Shown piece by piece: positions 7,740-18,459 of a DNA stretch of 23,796 nucleotides; within the stretch, counting starts at the first letter, position 1; each line of letters begins with the position of its first letter. The position numbers and the translations under genes were made by a program. The notes under the pieces are model-generated. The model was not told where the DNA came from. It ran no database searches and saw nothing but the letters and a program-made list of their open reading frames with translations. This DNA comes from Scytalidium lignicola. Its lineage: Eukaryota; Ascomycota; Leotiomycetes. The DNA lies in the NCBI GenBank assembly GCA_002812745.2, contig NCSJ02000487.1, forward strand, positions 1 to 23,796. Reading direction: 5' to 3'.

Positions 7740-9462
7740 ATGTCAGCTAAGATCACGACTAAATTCGGCCACGCGGTGCCGCCAGCACCTCGTCATTCCG
7801 TGACAGTTCATATGCCAGGGTGGCAAAACGTCGAGAAATTTGCCGCCGATTCACGTTCTGTTATCACCACTTTTAACAATGCTTACCCTCGGATGAAGCC
7901 ACATAAGGATATCGTTGCGGTGAGTTCCACTACAATTGCTGCTAAAGAGCCAGTGAGGTCTAGCTTTCTGACACATCCTCCAGCTTGGCTCAGCTGTCTT
8001 GAAGCATCTGAAAGCAGACAATAATGAAGCTTGCCTATTATTTTCTTCCCTGCAGTCTGCAAGAGAATGCCTTGAGTATTCGATCTCGCTCAGAAGAGAT
8101 GATGGTGTTAGCAAGACGCCGGTAGCATTGGAACAGATCAGAATCCGAGCCGTTATTGCAAAGGATCTCTTCTTCGCTGTTATATTCCCTCGAGAGAAAT
8201 ACCTGGTTGTTGGTGGATTCTGGACTATCCCAGGCGTTGGTGTTTCCTCCAGATTTGCTGAAATCAATCTAGAGCACCTGGATCAACTTAACGAGGTAGA
8301 ATTGTCCGAAGATAGTGCCCCCAGGCTAAATTTTAAGACTCCTGATCATGAGTTATTACGAGATAGGATCATCCAGTACCTTGATCGAGCTCCATTAACT
8401 AATCAGCAGCTAAGACCATCAATAAAGGACGTTTATTTCTTCCCCACCGGTATGGCTGCTATCTATAAGACTCATTCGTATCTAGTCAATCTCCATCAAA
8501 GTACTACGGTTCTTTTTGGTATGGCTTTCATGAATACGATAACAGCTTTTGAGGAGTTTGGCCCAAACTTTAAATTATTTGGCCTTGGTACCGATGCCGA
8601 TCTCCGTGATCTTGAAGTCTTCCTTCAAGAAGAACACAGCCAAGGTCGAAAGGTACAAGCTATTTGGGCAGAGTTCCCAGCAAACCCCATCCTTGTCACA
8701 CCAAACATCACCAAGCTTCGAGCTCTAGCGACTGAGTATGATACCATACTTATCATCGACGATACAATTGCGGGGTTTGCAAACGTTGATATCACATACA
8801 TGACTGATATCCACATAAGCTCACTCACCAAATCGTTCAATGGCTATGCAGATGTCATCGCAGGTAGTGCAGTCCTGAACCCAGCTTCTCCAAAATATAA
8901 CGACCTAAAACATCTCTTCGATAAACATTATGTTCCAGAATTGTATGTCGCTGATGCAAAGGCCATTGAACAAAATAGCCGTGATTACCTGCCTCGTACC
9001 ACCAAGCTCAATGAGAATGCGAGTGCTCTCGTTCGGTATCTGCATTCCTGCGCCCAAGACCCGAAGAGTGCTGTTTGTAACGCCTACCATCCATCTATCA
9101 ACGTTTCGGGTGGACACTACGAGCAATTTATGCGTCCCGCTACCGCAGAATTCACCTCTGGATACGGCTGTCTTTTAAACGTCGAATTTGAAGACTTACC
9201 AACCACAATTGCTTTCTATGATAATCTGAACCTGCATAAAGGACCTCATCTCGGGGCTCCTTTCACTTTAGCATTTGCATATACAATGTCTGCCTATGGA
9301 ACCAAATTAGATTGGGCAGCTCAGTATGGCTTGAGGCCTACACAAATCAGGATATCTGCAGGACTTGAAGATACTGCTACTCTACTTGAAGAGTTTAAAA
9401 TCGCTGTTGAGGCGGCGGATAAGGTTAAGATGGAAGCAAAAGTACGCAATGCAAAATCTTAA
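7740..9462 (+). CDS. Cystathionine gamma-synthase family PLP enzyme, two exons
   Basis: Predicted PLP-dependent Cys/Met metabolism enzyme of 552 aa, resembling fungal Str2-type cystathionine gamma-synthases. Exon 1 is 7740-7919 (60 codons) and exon 2 is 7984-9462 (492 codons plus stop). The N-terminus FGHAVPPAPRHSVTVHMPGW...NAYPRMKPH matches the fungal-type extension, where canonical enzymes commonly read TGYPRFFIH. Exon 2 carries the PLP fold: FFPTGMAAIYKTH, WAEFPANPIL, the cofactor Asp in LIIDDTIAG (Asp319), and the Schiff-base lysine in SSLTKSFNGYADVIAGS (Lys343). The C-terminal domain has NVSGGHYEQFMR and RISAGLED. All key residues are present. Family members make cystathionine from an activated homoserine, and relatives in fungal biosynthetic clusters (for example LolC of loline biosynthesis) perform other gamma-substitutions. 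The variant YPRMKPH argues for a divergent paralogue rather than the housekeeping enzyme. The exact reaction is not determinable here. Confidence 0.88.
7920..7983 (+). other. Intron of the PLP-enzyme gene
   Basis: GTGAGT donor at 7920, TTCTGACA branch region (about 7967) and CCAG acceptor at 7983; 64 nt, phase 0. This acceptor keeps the frame and gives DIVA-LGSAVLKHLKADNNEAC, as in the family. The next CAG (7991-7993) would shift the frame. Confidence 0.85.
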
Positions 9463-9899
9463 TGCAGTTTACGTAAAAGGATCGTGGTTAATTTAGGAGA
9501 AAGCTGTCTATAGTGCATGTCATGATGTGGTACGGGATATCAAAGCCAGTAACTAACAGAGTTATAGCTTTTGTGATTTTGTACTTTAAAATCTACAAAA
9601 TATGAATGCATAAGCTTCTGTCTCGTCTATGTAAATAAATGTTCTGTGCACCTGACGGCTGCATCTCCCCTGTACTTGCAACTCCCAATCTGAAATCTAG
9701 TAATACTGTCATATTCCAATTCAGCCTGTTTTTTCGCGNAAAAGAGCCCTGTGCACCACTTTTTGGTGTGTGTACCATAGAAAAGTAATGCGTAGGATAG
9801 AATCAATCAATTGCTTACCATACAACGCGTTTCTACACTTGTTTTTCGTGCTATTTGTTCATATGTTACAATTCCTATCATAATATTGACTTTTTCAGC
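9463..9899. other. Intergenic 3' flank of the PLP-enzyme gene
   Basis: No gene seen. The stretch becomes gradually more AT-rich towards the transposon block. An N at 9739 sits next to an A-run. The left end of the following transposon should lie here, but I could not find a clear terminal inverted repeat. Confidence 0.55.
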
Positions 9900-10890
9900 A
9901 TATACAACTCTTTTATAGCGCTTAAGCTTGTTCTAGAGACTGTGAAAGCCATCGAATGTACTCTCCTGAATACCAACGATGATAAATACACAATTGCTAT
10001 TGCTTTTAACATCTCTTACAAAATTGTTTGATATATTGCTTGAAAGCTAAAAACCAACAGAACAATTAAGGTAAATTTGAAAGGAAAAGCTGGTTATTCT
10101 TCAGTAATAACACCAGATATCAAACAAGTAGTAAAAGAGGTTATATATATGTTAAATAATTTATATCAAGATGAAGTTGTAGACTTTATATATGACGAAT
10201 TCAATATAAAGCTTAGTTAATTAATAATTTCAAAACTTTTAAAGAAGTTGAATATTACTTATAAAAAGCTTGAATATGTTATTACTTAATGAAATCAACT
10301 TCTTATTAATAACTAGTATATTAAATCTATAAGTAACAAACATACAAAAGACTAGAAATATGGATAAGCACTTATAAGAATATTAACAAAAAAAGAAGAA
10401 GTAATTAAAATAGTCAAAGAAGTAATTAATATTGTTAATATATATAATAAAAGAGTATATTTCTGTTATTACTTTACAAGGGAGTATAACAACAAAAGTA
10501 TTCGAAAATTAGATTGTTATAGATATATTATTACTATATAATCCTTAACTATATGAAAAGTCAATATTAATCATGAATAATTATAGAATTTATTGAAAAT
10601 AACAACTTTAAGTTATATATGATNAAAAAAGAAGTTTTACTTAGANTTTTTATTATTATATTACCCNTTTTTTAAACCTAACTGAAAAAAAGTTTTAATA
10701 ATCTGAAGAAATAACTTTGTTAATATTGTAATTCTTATTGTTTTACCATTATAAAATTCAAGGATATGTTATATATAAGTATTGATGAAGTTAAGAGATA
10801 TAATAGTCTAAAGGTTATTAAGAATGCTTATAACTACTTTTACTATACTGGTTATCAAGGAGTTAAAGAAGAATAATATAATATTATTAG
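9900..10890 (+). pseudogene. Degenerate Tc1/mariner-type (DDE_3/IS630-like) transposase
   Basis: Relic of a cut-and-paste transposase, read across several frames. The N-terminal part is fairly well kept: ALKLVLETVKAIECTLLN, then AFNISYKIV*YIA*KL, a helix-turn-helix in which two stops (TGA) replace probable Arg or Trp codons. GKAGYSSVITPDIKQ, LYQDEVVDFIYDEFNIKLS (about 10160-10215) and KLLKKLNITYKKLEYV follow, as in fungal transposases of this group. NKHTKD*KYG* recalls the ESASNxxTxDRKYGWSP region after the first catalytic Asp. LQGSITTKVFEN then leads to EKSILIMNNYRIY (about 10555-10590), where MDN has become MNN, so the second catalytic Asp is lost. The end resembles the GYFxHAGY motif (YNYFYYTGYQG, about 10825-10865). 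Stops and frameshifts are frequent and the element is dead. No terminal inverted repeats were identified. Confidence 0.72.
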
Positions 10891-11112
10891 TTAATTACTA
10901 ATATTTACAAAATCAATTGAAATTTCTTGTTTACATACTTTTTTCTATCTTGAAATATATAATTTTATATTTATAACCTTCCTTTATAATAATGAAAACA
11001 ACTTGATTTTATTGTCTTTCAACTTATTCAACTGTATAAGAGAAATATCTTAAGTTAATAAGATCTTAAACATCTTCTTAAGCTTTATATTTTGTATATA
11101 TCATAGTATTTT
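10891..11112. other. AT-rich spacer between transposon relics
   Basis: No feature recognised. It probably contains the right end of the transposon and the target DNA of the copia element. Confidence 0.4.
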
Positions 11113-11287
11113 TGTTGAATTAAGCACAACAAGAGGTTGTGTAATCAGGGTTACTCAAATATATTATGCTGTTGTAATAACTACATATATACACAAGTAA
11201 AGAGAGTTAACTAATAAGACTACCTAAAATGGAAGTCATATATAATAAGAAAGTAGTGCCTAAGGTAACACATAGGATATCACAACA
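11113..11287 (-). repeat. 3' LTR of the copia element
   Basis: On the minus strand the LTR begins TGTTGTGATATCC and ends CTTAATTCAACA, giving 5-bp terminal inverted repeats (TGTTG...CAACA) and a length of 175 bp. It is preceded by a purine-rich tract (minus strand GACATAAGGGTG, 11288-11299) just upstream, as a polypurine primer should be. Only one copy exists here, so the limits rest on the terminal motif and the primer tract. Confidence 0.6.
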
Positions 11288-11469
11288 CACCCTTATGTCA
11301 CTGAAGCACCGAGAATTAATGCAAAAGTACCCTAAATCCCATACAAAAACAAGTGCGAAGACACTTAAGCTATAAAACAAAATGTTGCAAGTGTAATACC
11401 AGAGCCTGAAATAGGAAATTTATCAATTCAAAGTAATCGATTTCAGAGTGATCAATTCAAAGCAATCAA

Positions 11470-11960
11470 TTTCAAGCTCAACAAATCCATAAACTTTGCA
11501 TGTTTGACTGAATTCAAAGCTTTTGTAAGGCTGTTAACCATTATATCTACAGTAAGGACATAATTTAAAACAATCTCTCCTGATTACACCTTTTCATGTA
11601 CAAAGTGATATCTGATATCAATGTATTTAGCTCTTTTCGATTGCTCAATTGTCTTAACCATAGAAAGGAAGCCCTGATTGTTGCCATTTAAGGTAATCTT
11701 AGAGTTCATAACGTTAACCTAGAGTTCTAACAACAATCTGGCCAGCTATATAACTTTGCATAACACCTTAGAGAGAGTACAGTACTCAGCTTCTATAATA
11801 AACAAAGTAACACAAGGTAATTGCTGATAATGTTATGAAATAAGTTTATTACTTAAAAGAAGAGGTAACCTATGGTAGAATGACATATTTTCAAACAATT
11901 ACTATAATCAAAGTTGTTAAAATCATAGAAATCAAGGTTTTCATTACCTCTAAAAGTAAT
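11470..11960 (-). pseudogene. Copia RNase H domain and pol C-terminus
   Basis: The minus strand reads LPCVTLFIIEAEYCTLSKVL, then LARLLLEL, NGNNQGFLSM and SKRAKYIDIRYHFVHEKV. These correspond to the copia RNase H landmarks STxEAEYxAL, WLxxLL, DNQxA and RSKHIDIRYHFVRE. Then comes MVNSLTKAL (consensus ADxLTKAL) and a tail ending near 11470. Stops occur at WL and after HEKV. Confidence 0.8.
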
Positions 11961-12179
11961 TCTAACATCTTGAGTACCTTGTAAGTATTAAAAGACTTGT
12001 TTAACTAGTTTCAAATGTTGTAAAGATGGATTTTAAAGGAATTATAAGAGTTTAAAGACTAAGAAGAACAGATCAAGGTATATTTACATCATAAGATACA
12101 TAATAAAACTAACTTTTTCAAAGTAAAACTATATATCTTAAGAAGTAACTGTACTGTCATATTTGACTATGAATTCAGC

Positions 12180-12770
12180 TATATTCACCTCAAAAGGAGT
12201 AGAATAAGGTTTGATGTTGTTATACTTAAAATGATTAAGAATCTTCTTGATATACTTATCCTGAACAAGTAAAATAATATATTTCTCCTAATCCTTTATA
12301 ATATATACTCTTAGAAACTAGGATATAAGTCTTATATTGATTATTTTGAATAAATCATAGAGAATTCACTTAACCTTGTTAAATTAAGTATTACTAAGAC
12401 TAATAACTAGAAAATCATCAATATAAGTATAAATAAAGATATTTAAACGTTGATTTAAGAAGATATTAAGATCAGATTGAAGAAGAAGAAAGTTAATCTT
12501 AATTAGTTTAGAGTTAAGCTTTAATTACTAACAACAAGGAGCTTGTTTCAGTCTATACAAGGACTTTAAAAGGAGTAGAATAATATGACCATCATTATCA
12601 ATGATATTAATATATTCAATATTAAAAGCTTAAAAATCCTTAATAGTAAATCCTTCAAGGAGATTTATATAGATCTTTACATTAATATTACCATTTAAAA
12701 AGGCTATAACAATGTCTATTTAGTGTATTTGCTAACCATGAACAATGGTAATTAACATTAATACCTTTTA
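12180..12770 (-). pseudogene. Copia reverse transcriptase core
   Basis: Conserved copia RT motifs follow in order on the minus strand: IDIVIAFLNGNI (consensus DVKTAFLNG), YINLLEGF (PxGF), LLKSLYRLKQAP (KSLYGLKQAP) and TYIDDFLVIS. The catalytic YIDD is kept (12414-12425). Gly-to-Arg in LYGLKQ and several stops show C:G to T:A decay. Confidence 0.85.
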
Positions 12771-13219
12771 TGTTGTTGACTTGATAACACTTGCTTAAGT
12801 TTGATTATAATCTACTTTATAACATTGTTTATATCCTTTGATTACAAACTTAACTTTAAAGTATTTAATTTAACAGTCTACATTACACTTGATACAATAG
12901 ATTTATCAGCTCTTCAAAGTATACTTTCTACAAGGAAGTCAAGTGAACTTGAAGGTCTTATACTTTACCAAGGATTTAAGTTCAGTAATTATAACATCTT
13001 CTTATTCCTTAGAATAAGGAGTATTAAAGGCTTTCTTATAAGATTTTGATTTTGTAAGATCATCTGTCACAATTAAAGCATACCTTAAATTCAAAGCAGA
13101 ACAAGTTGTAAGATAGTAACCATAAGCTATAACAACTGTTAGAGGTTGACCAAGAATCTCTCCTTCATCAGGAAAAGCTCCAGAATGACTGGAGATGGAG
13201 AATCAACTGGAGATAAAGC

Positions 13220-13447
13220 TTAAATGCTTGATTTTACAACTTGTAAACATATAACACAATTCTCTATAAGATTAACATGTGGAATATTAGAATTATTAGG
13301 ATGTTCTAGATAAGGCTTATTCTTTAAACCTTTCAGACAACCATGACTATGTTTAGTAAGTACAACTACTTGAGGAAGCTTATCTTCAGACATCTCTTCC
13401 TCCTTCTCCTTAGTAAGTTGTATAACCTCCTCAAATGTAGACTTCAA
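13220..13447 (-). other. Open stretch in the copia integrase-RT linker
   Basis: A 75-codon frame with no stop, rich in Lys and Glu (LTKEKEEEMSEDKLPQVVV), lies between the integrase and reverse transcriptase of the copia element on the coding strand. It is less AT-biased than its surroundings. It probably encodes the variable linker of the copia polyprotein rather than a separate gene. Confidence 0.45.
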
Positions 13448-13959
13448 CTGTGGAGGGAGAGCTATATCTTATAGGATAAAAGGTGGAGATAATAGAGAAT
13501 ATAAGGAACTAGCTTCAACAACAACTTCAACATCTTAAGCTTTGACAACAAGTTCTTCTAAGTGTAGATTATCCTTAGTAAAGGTAATATAAGAAGTATA
13601 AACTAGTTTATAAGTATATAAAGGAACTTAACAATAATAAATCAAGTTACTTTCAAAGTTTAACAATATACCTTCTTCAGCCTTAGAAGTTATCTTTTAA
13701 GATATTATATAATATTCTTTATCAACATATATAAAGATTTTAAAACTAATAACATAAAGGTTTAATAGATTAAGCTTATAATTAATACTAAAAGAAGAAA
13801 CTTATTTTATAAAAGCTTTAAATAAAATGATATTACTTATAAGAGTTCTGATTACAAGATAATTACTAATATATATAATTAACTTGTATACCTTATTCTA
13901 AAGTATAAAATAAATACTAATAATAATTATAATAGTATAAGTTCTTGTAAATATAAAAT

Positions 13960-14440
13960 GTTCAACTTTTTTTAAAAACTTTATTTTGCTGTAGTATATA
14001 AGGAATAATCTTTTTATGTTAAATANTTTTTATAATTATAAAAGATATTAAGTTTCTCTTTATTAAACTCATTTTCACTATCAATTCAAATCAGTTTAAG
14101 AGTAATATTCTATTAATTCTTAAGAAAGGCATAATGTATAATTATAACATTATATATACCTTTCTTTTCTTTATAAGTATAACCTTAAGTAGTATTAAAG
14201 TAATTATTTACAATAGTAATAGTATAATAATACTTATTATAGTTAATAAGTATAATTATACATATATTAATATTTAAGACCTTATTAACTTTAGTAGATT
14301 ATTTTCTAAGTTCTTTAAAAATACTTTTTTCAAAGTAATTATACTTATAAACTTTGTAAAAGAAAAGGTCTTTGTTAAAAGCCTTCTTTACTAACTTTGT
14401 ATTAATACTAAGAGTAGCTTTAATAATGTTCTTAACAACT
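13960..14440 (-). pseudogene. Copia integrase (HHCC region and start of catalytic core)
   Basis: The minus strand reads SINTKLVKKAFNKDLFFYKV and KYNYFEKSIFKELRK, which fit the pre-integrase zinc region with Cys changed to Tyr or Phe. LKLI*IDSENEFNKEKLNIF follows. IDSENEF (14068-14082 for DSENE) corresponds to the IRSDNGGEF motif that holds a catalytic Asp. YSLYTT further on fits the HxxSxPYTPxQNG region. Confidence is moderate because of heavy decay. Confidence 0.65.
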
Positions 14441-14463
14441 TTAAGGCTTGTATATGTTAAACA

Positions 14464-14890
14464 TTAATGAATAATATCTAGACTAAGGATTGTTTGATAA
14501 ACAAAGAATGTTAAAATGAACATTATTAGAATAAATGTTAATCTTAAATAAATACTAATAAGGAAGGTAATAACAACATTATATTCAATGTTATTCTTAT
14601 CAAATATACTAGATAAAGTAATACAAGTGTTATTATTCTGTATAAAAAGTTTTAAGGCTTTGAAAATATTAACTAGAAATGTAAATATATACTGTATATT
14701 AATAAGTGTTAAAAGAAAAGATAAATTATCTGAATAAGTAGTTTTAAGTATAATAATACTTATACTTATAATTAAAGCAAAACTATTACTTGTCTTCATA
14801 GGATAAAGATCAGAATATATTGAATAAGAATCAAAATCAAACTAATTAAGATTATTAATAATGTAATCAATAGTACTTGTATTTATAATT
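14464..14890 (-). pseudogene. Copia aspartic protease domain
   Basis: The minus strand reads NTSTIDYIINNLN*FDF (14863-14883 for NTSTIDY). Copia proteases have DSGATDHI there, so Asp-to-Asn, Ala-to-Thr and His-to-Tyr changes have removed the catalytic triad Asp. An uninterrupted 111-codon stretch then runs through NSFALIISISIIILKT and LTLINIQYIFTFLVNIFKAL, matching the GxGxV and LxNVxYxPxFxxNLxS positions of the family. The domain is recognisable but not functional. Confidence 0.75.
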
Positions 14891-14949
14891 CATTGATTAT
14901 ATATAAACATAAAGAAAGTTATAAGATTAATAATAATTAAACTAGTAAA

Positions 14950-15351
14950 GTTAAGGTTGATAATGTTAGATTTATCCTTTGAATTAAACTTTTTAAGTTT
15001 ATTCTTACTTTTCTTCTTCTTCTTCTTATTAGACTACTTTACCTTATATTCCTTAAGCTTCTCAAGATACTTTTGAAAGTAATCAAATTCCTTGTAATTG
15101 TTTTTCTTATAATAATTATACTTAATATCTTTAAAGCTTTTTAAATTACTTGAATTATTTGAATTAGAATTATTCTTATTATATATAACAACATTAGAAG
15201 AACTAATAACAAAGATAGATTTATCAACAATGTCTTTTATGAATTGAGTAAGTATAAGAAGCTTCTTAGATCTATTAATTAAACATTAATATTCAGCTTA
15301 AATAAGATATTCATCCTTAAGACTAAAAATGAAGACAAATTCATAGAAGAG
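14950..15351 (-). pseudogene. C-terminal part of copia gag with decayed zinc knuckle
   Basis: Minus-strand YNYYKKNNYKEFDY (about 15079-15120) has the spacing of a CX2CX4HX4C zinc knuckle, with every Cys and His read as Tyr (TGT/TGC to TAT/TAC and CAC to TAC). It is followed by a poly-lysine stretch, as in copia gag. Upstream, LTQFIKDIVDKSIFVISSS fits a gag C-terminus. The frame is cut at 15351 by the gypsy LTR, so the N-terminal gag is absent. Confidence 0.7.
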
Positions 15352-15694
15352 TATTATAAGTTTTATCATAACACAGTGATTAGTGTAAGCCTGAGGTTTG
15401 ATACACAGCAAAGTGTATACAGAGAATTTAACGATCATGTGATATGATTAGGACTTTAAGGACTTAAGGGGTTCAAAGGGTTTATAGACTTAAGGGACTT
15501 AAGAAGTCCAAAAGGTCTAATTGGATTTTATTATTTATATAAGCATATTATAAGAATATAAGAGTAGACTCCTTATGTTCAACTTAAATATATTATTAAA
15601 TCTTGCCTTTGACTTAATTACTTACTTATATATTATATGTTTTCGTTGTCTACCCTTGGCTATCTTATGACCTGGATAATGTAATTTTATAACA
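15352..15694 (+). repeat. 5' LTR of the gypsy element
   Basis: It aligns along its length with the 3' LTR at 22528-22885 and, inverted, with the solo LTR at 16380-16740. Shared blocks include GTGTAAGCCT, ATAAGAATATAAGAGTA, TTATGTTCAACTTAAAT, TTATATGTTTTC and CCTGGATAATGTAATTTT. The expected TGTT start reads TATT and the end reads ATAACA. It is 343 bp long, with many C-to-T and G-to-A differences from the solo LTR. Confidence 0.85.
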
Positions 15695-15759
15695 TTTTAA
15701 ATATTATCTATCTTAATGAATTAGGATTTGGAAACAAATATATTAGTAAATAACAATAA

Positions 15760-17420
15760 TAAATAATAACCTAAAGAAGGTTTTGAAGAAAGTTCTAAAG
15801 AAGAATCTGAAGAGGAATCTGAGGAAATATCTAAGGAAAGTTTAGAAGATAACTCTAAAGAAGACTAAGATGAAAACCAGATTATCAAGGAAATTAACAT
15901 CTAAGAAGAAGAGTTAGAAGAAGTTGTTATACTACTAAAACAACTTATTAAGTCAACAAAAGGATTAATTGTTAAAGAATTGTTAAGAGTTATAAGAAAG
16001 AAGTTAATATTTCCATTACTTAAACTTAACTTAAAACTAATTCTAATATCAAGAGTTCTAAGTTTAAACTTTGATCTAGACTTAGAATTAGAAGATAATA
16101 TTAAACAAGTCCTGATAATAACTTTTAAAGAAGTTAAGATTATTAAACTAGACTTGTTTTATAAGAATAAAAAGAAGTTAAAAGTATATCTTGTTCAGAT
16201 AAGAACTTATCTAGTATTAAACAATCATTTATTACTTAGAGATATGTATAAAGTTTTATAAGCATTAACATACTTAAGAAGAGTAATTAAAACTTGGTTT
16301 TAACCCTTTAAGGACAAATAATTCATGATAAACAAAGAAATAACAAAGTAAGTAATAATTAATATTATTACAAGTTAAATGTTACAAAACTATGCTATCC
16401 AGGTTACTGGATAACCAAGGGTAAAGTAGATGTTCAGGGACAATGGAAACATGTGATACATAAGCAAGCAACTAAGTCTAAGGTAAGGTTTAGTAATATA
16501 TTAAGGTTGAACATAAGAAGTCTACTCTTATGTTCTTATAGCATGCTTATATAGAAAAGGAAATACAATAAGATTGTTGGATTATTATAATCCTTTAATC
16601 TAGGTCCTTGAATTACTAGATTACTCTGATCTAATGATCTTAATCACATAACCTCTTAATTGTCAGGTTCTTTGTATATACTTACTGTGTACCGAGCCTC
16701 AGGCCTACACCAATTAGCTTGTTCGGTCAAACCCGTAACATTAAGTTAATTATATAAGAGAACTTAAACACTTGTATAAAGACATAGATGAGAAGAGGAA
16801 TACTAAGAAACAATTAACTTACTTTAAACAAACTAAAAGCTTTAACAAATATACAATGCTTTATTATTAATATACAATATCAGTTAACTAAGGAGAGGAA
16901 GTATATATACATCAGTATAAGATTAGTTTGAAGAACTTTATTAAAGAAGAATTATATTAACAACTTATAATCATTATATTCAATGCTCTTATTAACTTGT
17001 TTATCAAGATCAGGAATAAACAATATAAGATGAACTTAGACAAAAAAGGAGGATCTTACTTTAACAAAAGAAAGACTAATAATAAGAAGGATTAAGAAGA
17101 CTTTATAAAGTTAGATGTTATAAAAAAGGGAAAGACCTTTAAGAGAAAAGGAAAGAAGTACTTTAAAAGAAAAANGTAAGAAAGGGAATTCCTTTAGAAT
17201 TTCCTTTAAAGAACTTGACAAAAGAAGGAAAAACAAGTTATATTTTAAGTATAAACTTTTTAGATATATAGTAAATACTCATAAGAAGGATAACAAGTTA
17301 AGTATAATAATTAAAGTTAAAGTTATAAGAATTCTAAGAATTATAAATATCTTATTAGAATCTTCTGAGGAGGAAAACTCTGAAGACAAGGAAGAAAACT
17401 CTTTAAAGGAAGAAGAAGTT
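15760..17420 (+). pseudogene. Gypsy gag region, interrupted by the solo LTR
   Basis: An acidic stretch (ESSKEESEEESEEISKES, about 15790-15850) is followed by the capsid part: KKKLKVYLVQIRTYLVLNN, LRDMYKVL, ALTYLRRVIKTWF (consensus YLxGxAxxWW). This ends near 16330, the solo LTR interrupts at 16380-16740, and gag resumes with IRELKHLYKDIDEKRNTKKQ. A zinc knuckle with Cys changed to Tyr lies at about 17241-17282 (LYFKYKLFRYIVNTH, expected CxKCxxxGHxxxxC). A second acidic tract (LLESSEEENSEDKEENS) follows at about 17355-17420. The longest open stretch is 15980-16261. Confidence 0.75.
16380..16740 (-). repeat. Solo LTR of the gypsy family, inserted in reverse
   Basis: The reverse complement starts TGTTACGGGTTTGACCG and ends ATAGTTTTGTAACA. 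It is 361 bp long with 6-bp terminal inverted repeats (TGTTAC/GTAACA). The flanks are TTAAA (16375-16379) and TTAAG (16741-16745), a 5-bp target duplication differing by one A/G transition. The gag frame reads on from one side to the other. This copy keeps CpG and GC-richer words (GTTCGGTC, CCGAGCCTCAGG) that have decayed in the two LTRs of the host element, so it is less mutated. Confidence 0.85.
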
Positions 17421-18459
17421 CATTAAGAGTTAATAACCATACTACATTATATTATTAAGACTAATACAAATGAAGTAATAATAATAAGAATCCTTAAAAC
17501 AAACTTTGTATTTATAATAAGAACTTAACATATAAGATACTCTTAAGACAATAACTAAGTTAAGAGTTAAGACAGATGAAGATTGATTTTAAGAGTTAAT
17601 AGAATTTAGATGATAATGTTAGTAAACTTTAAAGTTATACTAATAAAGGTATATCCTGTTTCTAAAGAAGTGTTAATCTTAAGATATTATTTAACAATTA
17701 GTATACAAAGCTTAAGAGGATAAGAAATTCTAAATAAAAGCTAACTTTATAAAACTATATAATAAGAGGAAGTAATTGTTAAGGAATAAGAACTTAACCT
17801 TGAAAACCTTATTCTGGTTTATAAGACTAACTTCTAGAGTATTATCATAAAGAGGGAAACATATGAATTCCTCTTATTAATGAAGAGAACTTAGATTCAG
17901 GATAAGTTTGACTAAATACCTAAGGATACATGGATAATAATAGAAGAAGGATTAAGTTATGTTATATAAGGATAATATAACTTACAACAAGAAAGCTATT
18001 CAATAATAACTTTCTAACAAGATTAATCTAAGGTAAAAATATAATACAAAGAAATCTAAGGTTTAGGAAAATCAGTAGAATAACTACTTAAAGCTGAATA
18101 GTATTATACTTAACAAGAACAAAGAGAACTAGTTAAGATTGTTGTTAAACAAACTAATTAAGAAGAGGAAACTTTACTTATAGTTAATAAATTAGAAGAA
18201 GATTCATTATCTTTAAAAGTACTTATTATATTATTAAAAGAAGATGAATTAATACAAAGAATTGATTAACAGTTTAATTAAGAAGTAATAATGTACTTTT
18301 TGAATTTTACAAGATGAATTCTTGAAGAAAGTAATGTCTTTATTATTAAGATAAAGGAATATCTTGAAAATGAAATAGTAAAATGAGTATAAGATATATA
18401 TGCATTTATAAACAACAAAAGCTTAAATAAACTAAGGTTAAGAAATCTTAGTAAAAGAT

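Larger units (their letters stand above)
11113..15351 (-). mobile_element. Ty1/copia LTR retrotransposon, RIP-degraded, 5' end missing
   Basis: On the minus strand the usual copia order is visible from high to low coordinates: gag with zinc knuckle, protease, integrase, reverse transcriptase, RNase H, polypurine tract, 3' LTR. All domains are strewn with stops. TGG-to-TAG/TGA, GAT-to-AAT, TGT/TGC-to-TAT/TAC and CAC-to-TAC changes dominate, as expected of RIP. The 5' LTR and the gag N-terminus are not present: at 15351/15352 the element abuts the LTR of the gypsy element. The Gly/Cys positions that remain let the domains be identified with fair confidence. Confidence 0.85.

Noticed and set aside
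7851..8267. Minus-strand 138-codon frame
   Set aside because: Antisense to the conserved exon 2 of the PLP enzyme.
12801..13049. 82-codon plus-strand frame in the copia element
   Set aside because: Opposite to the coding strand of the element; an AT-rich chance frame.
15001..15060. CTT-rich microsatellite-like tract
   Set aside because: It is the complement of the poly-lysine stretch after the copia zinc knuckle, so it is explained by coding origin.
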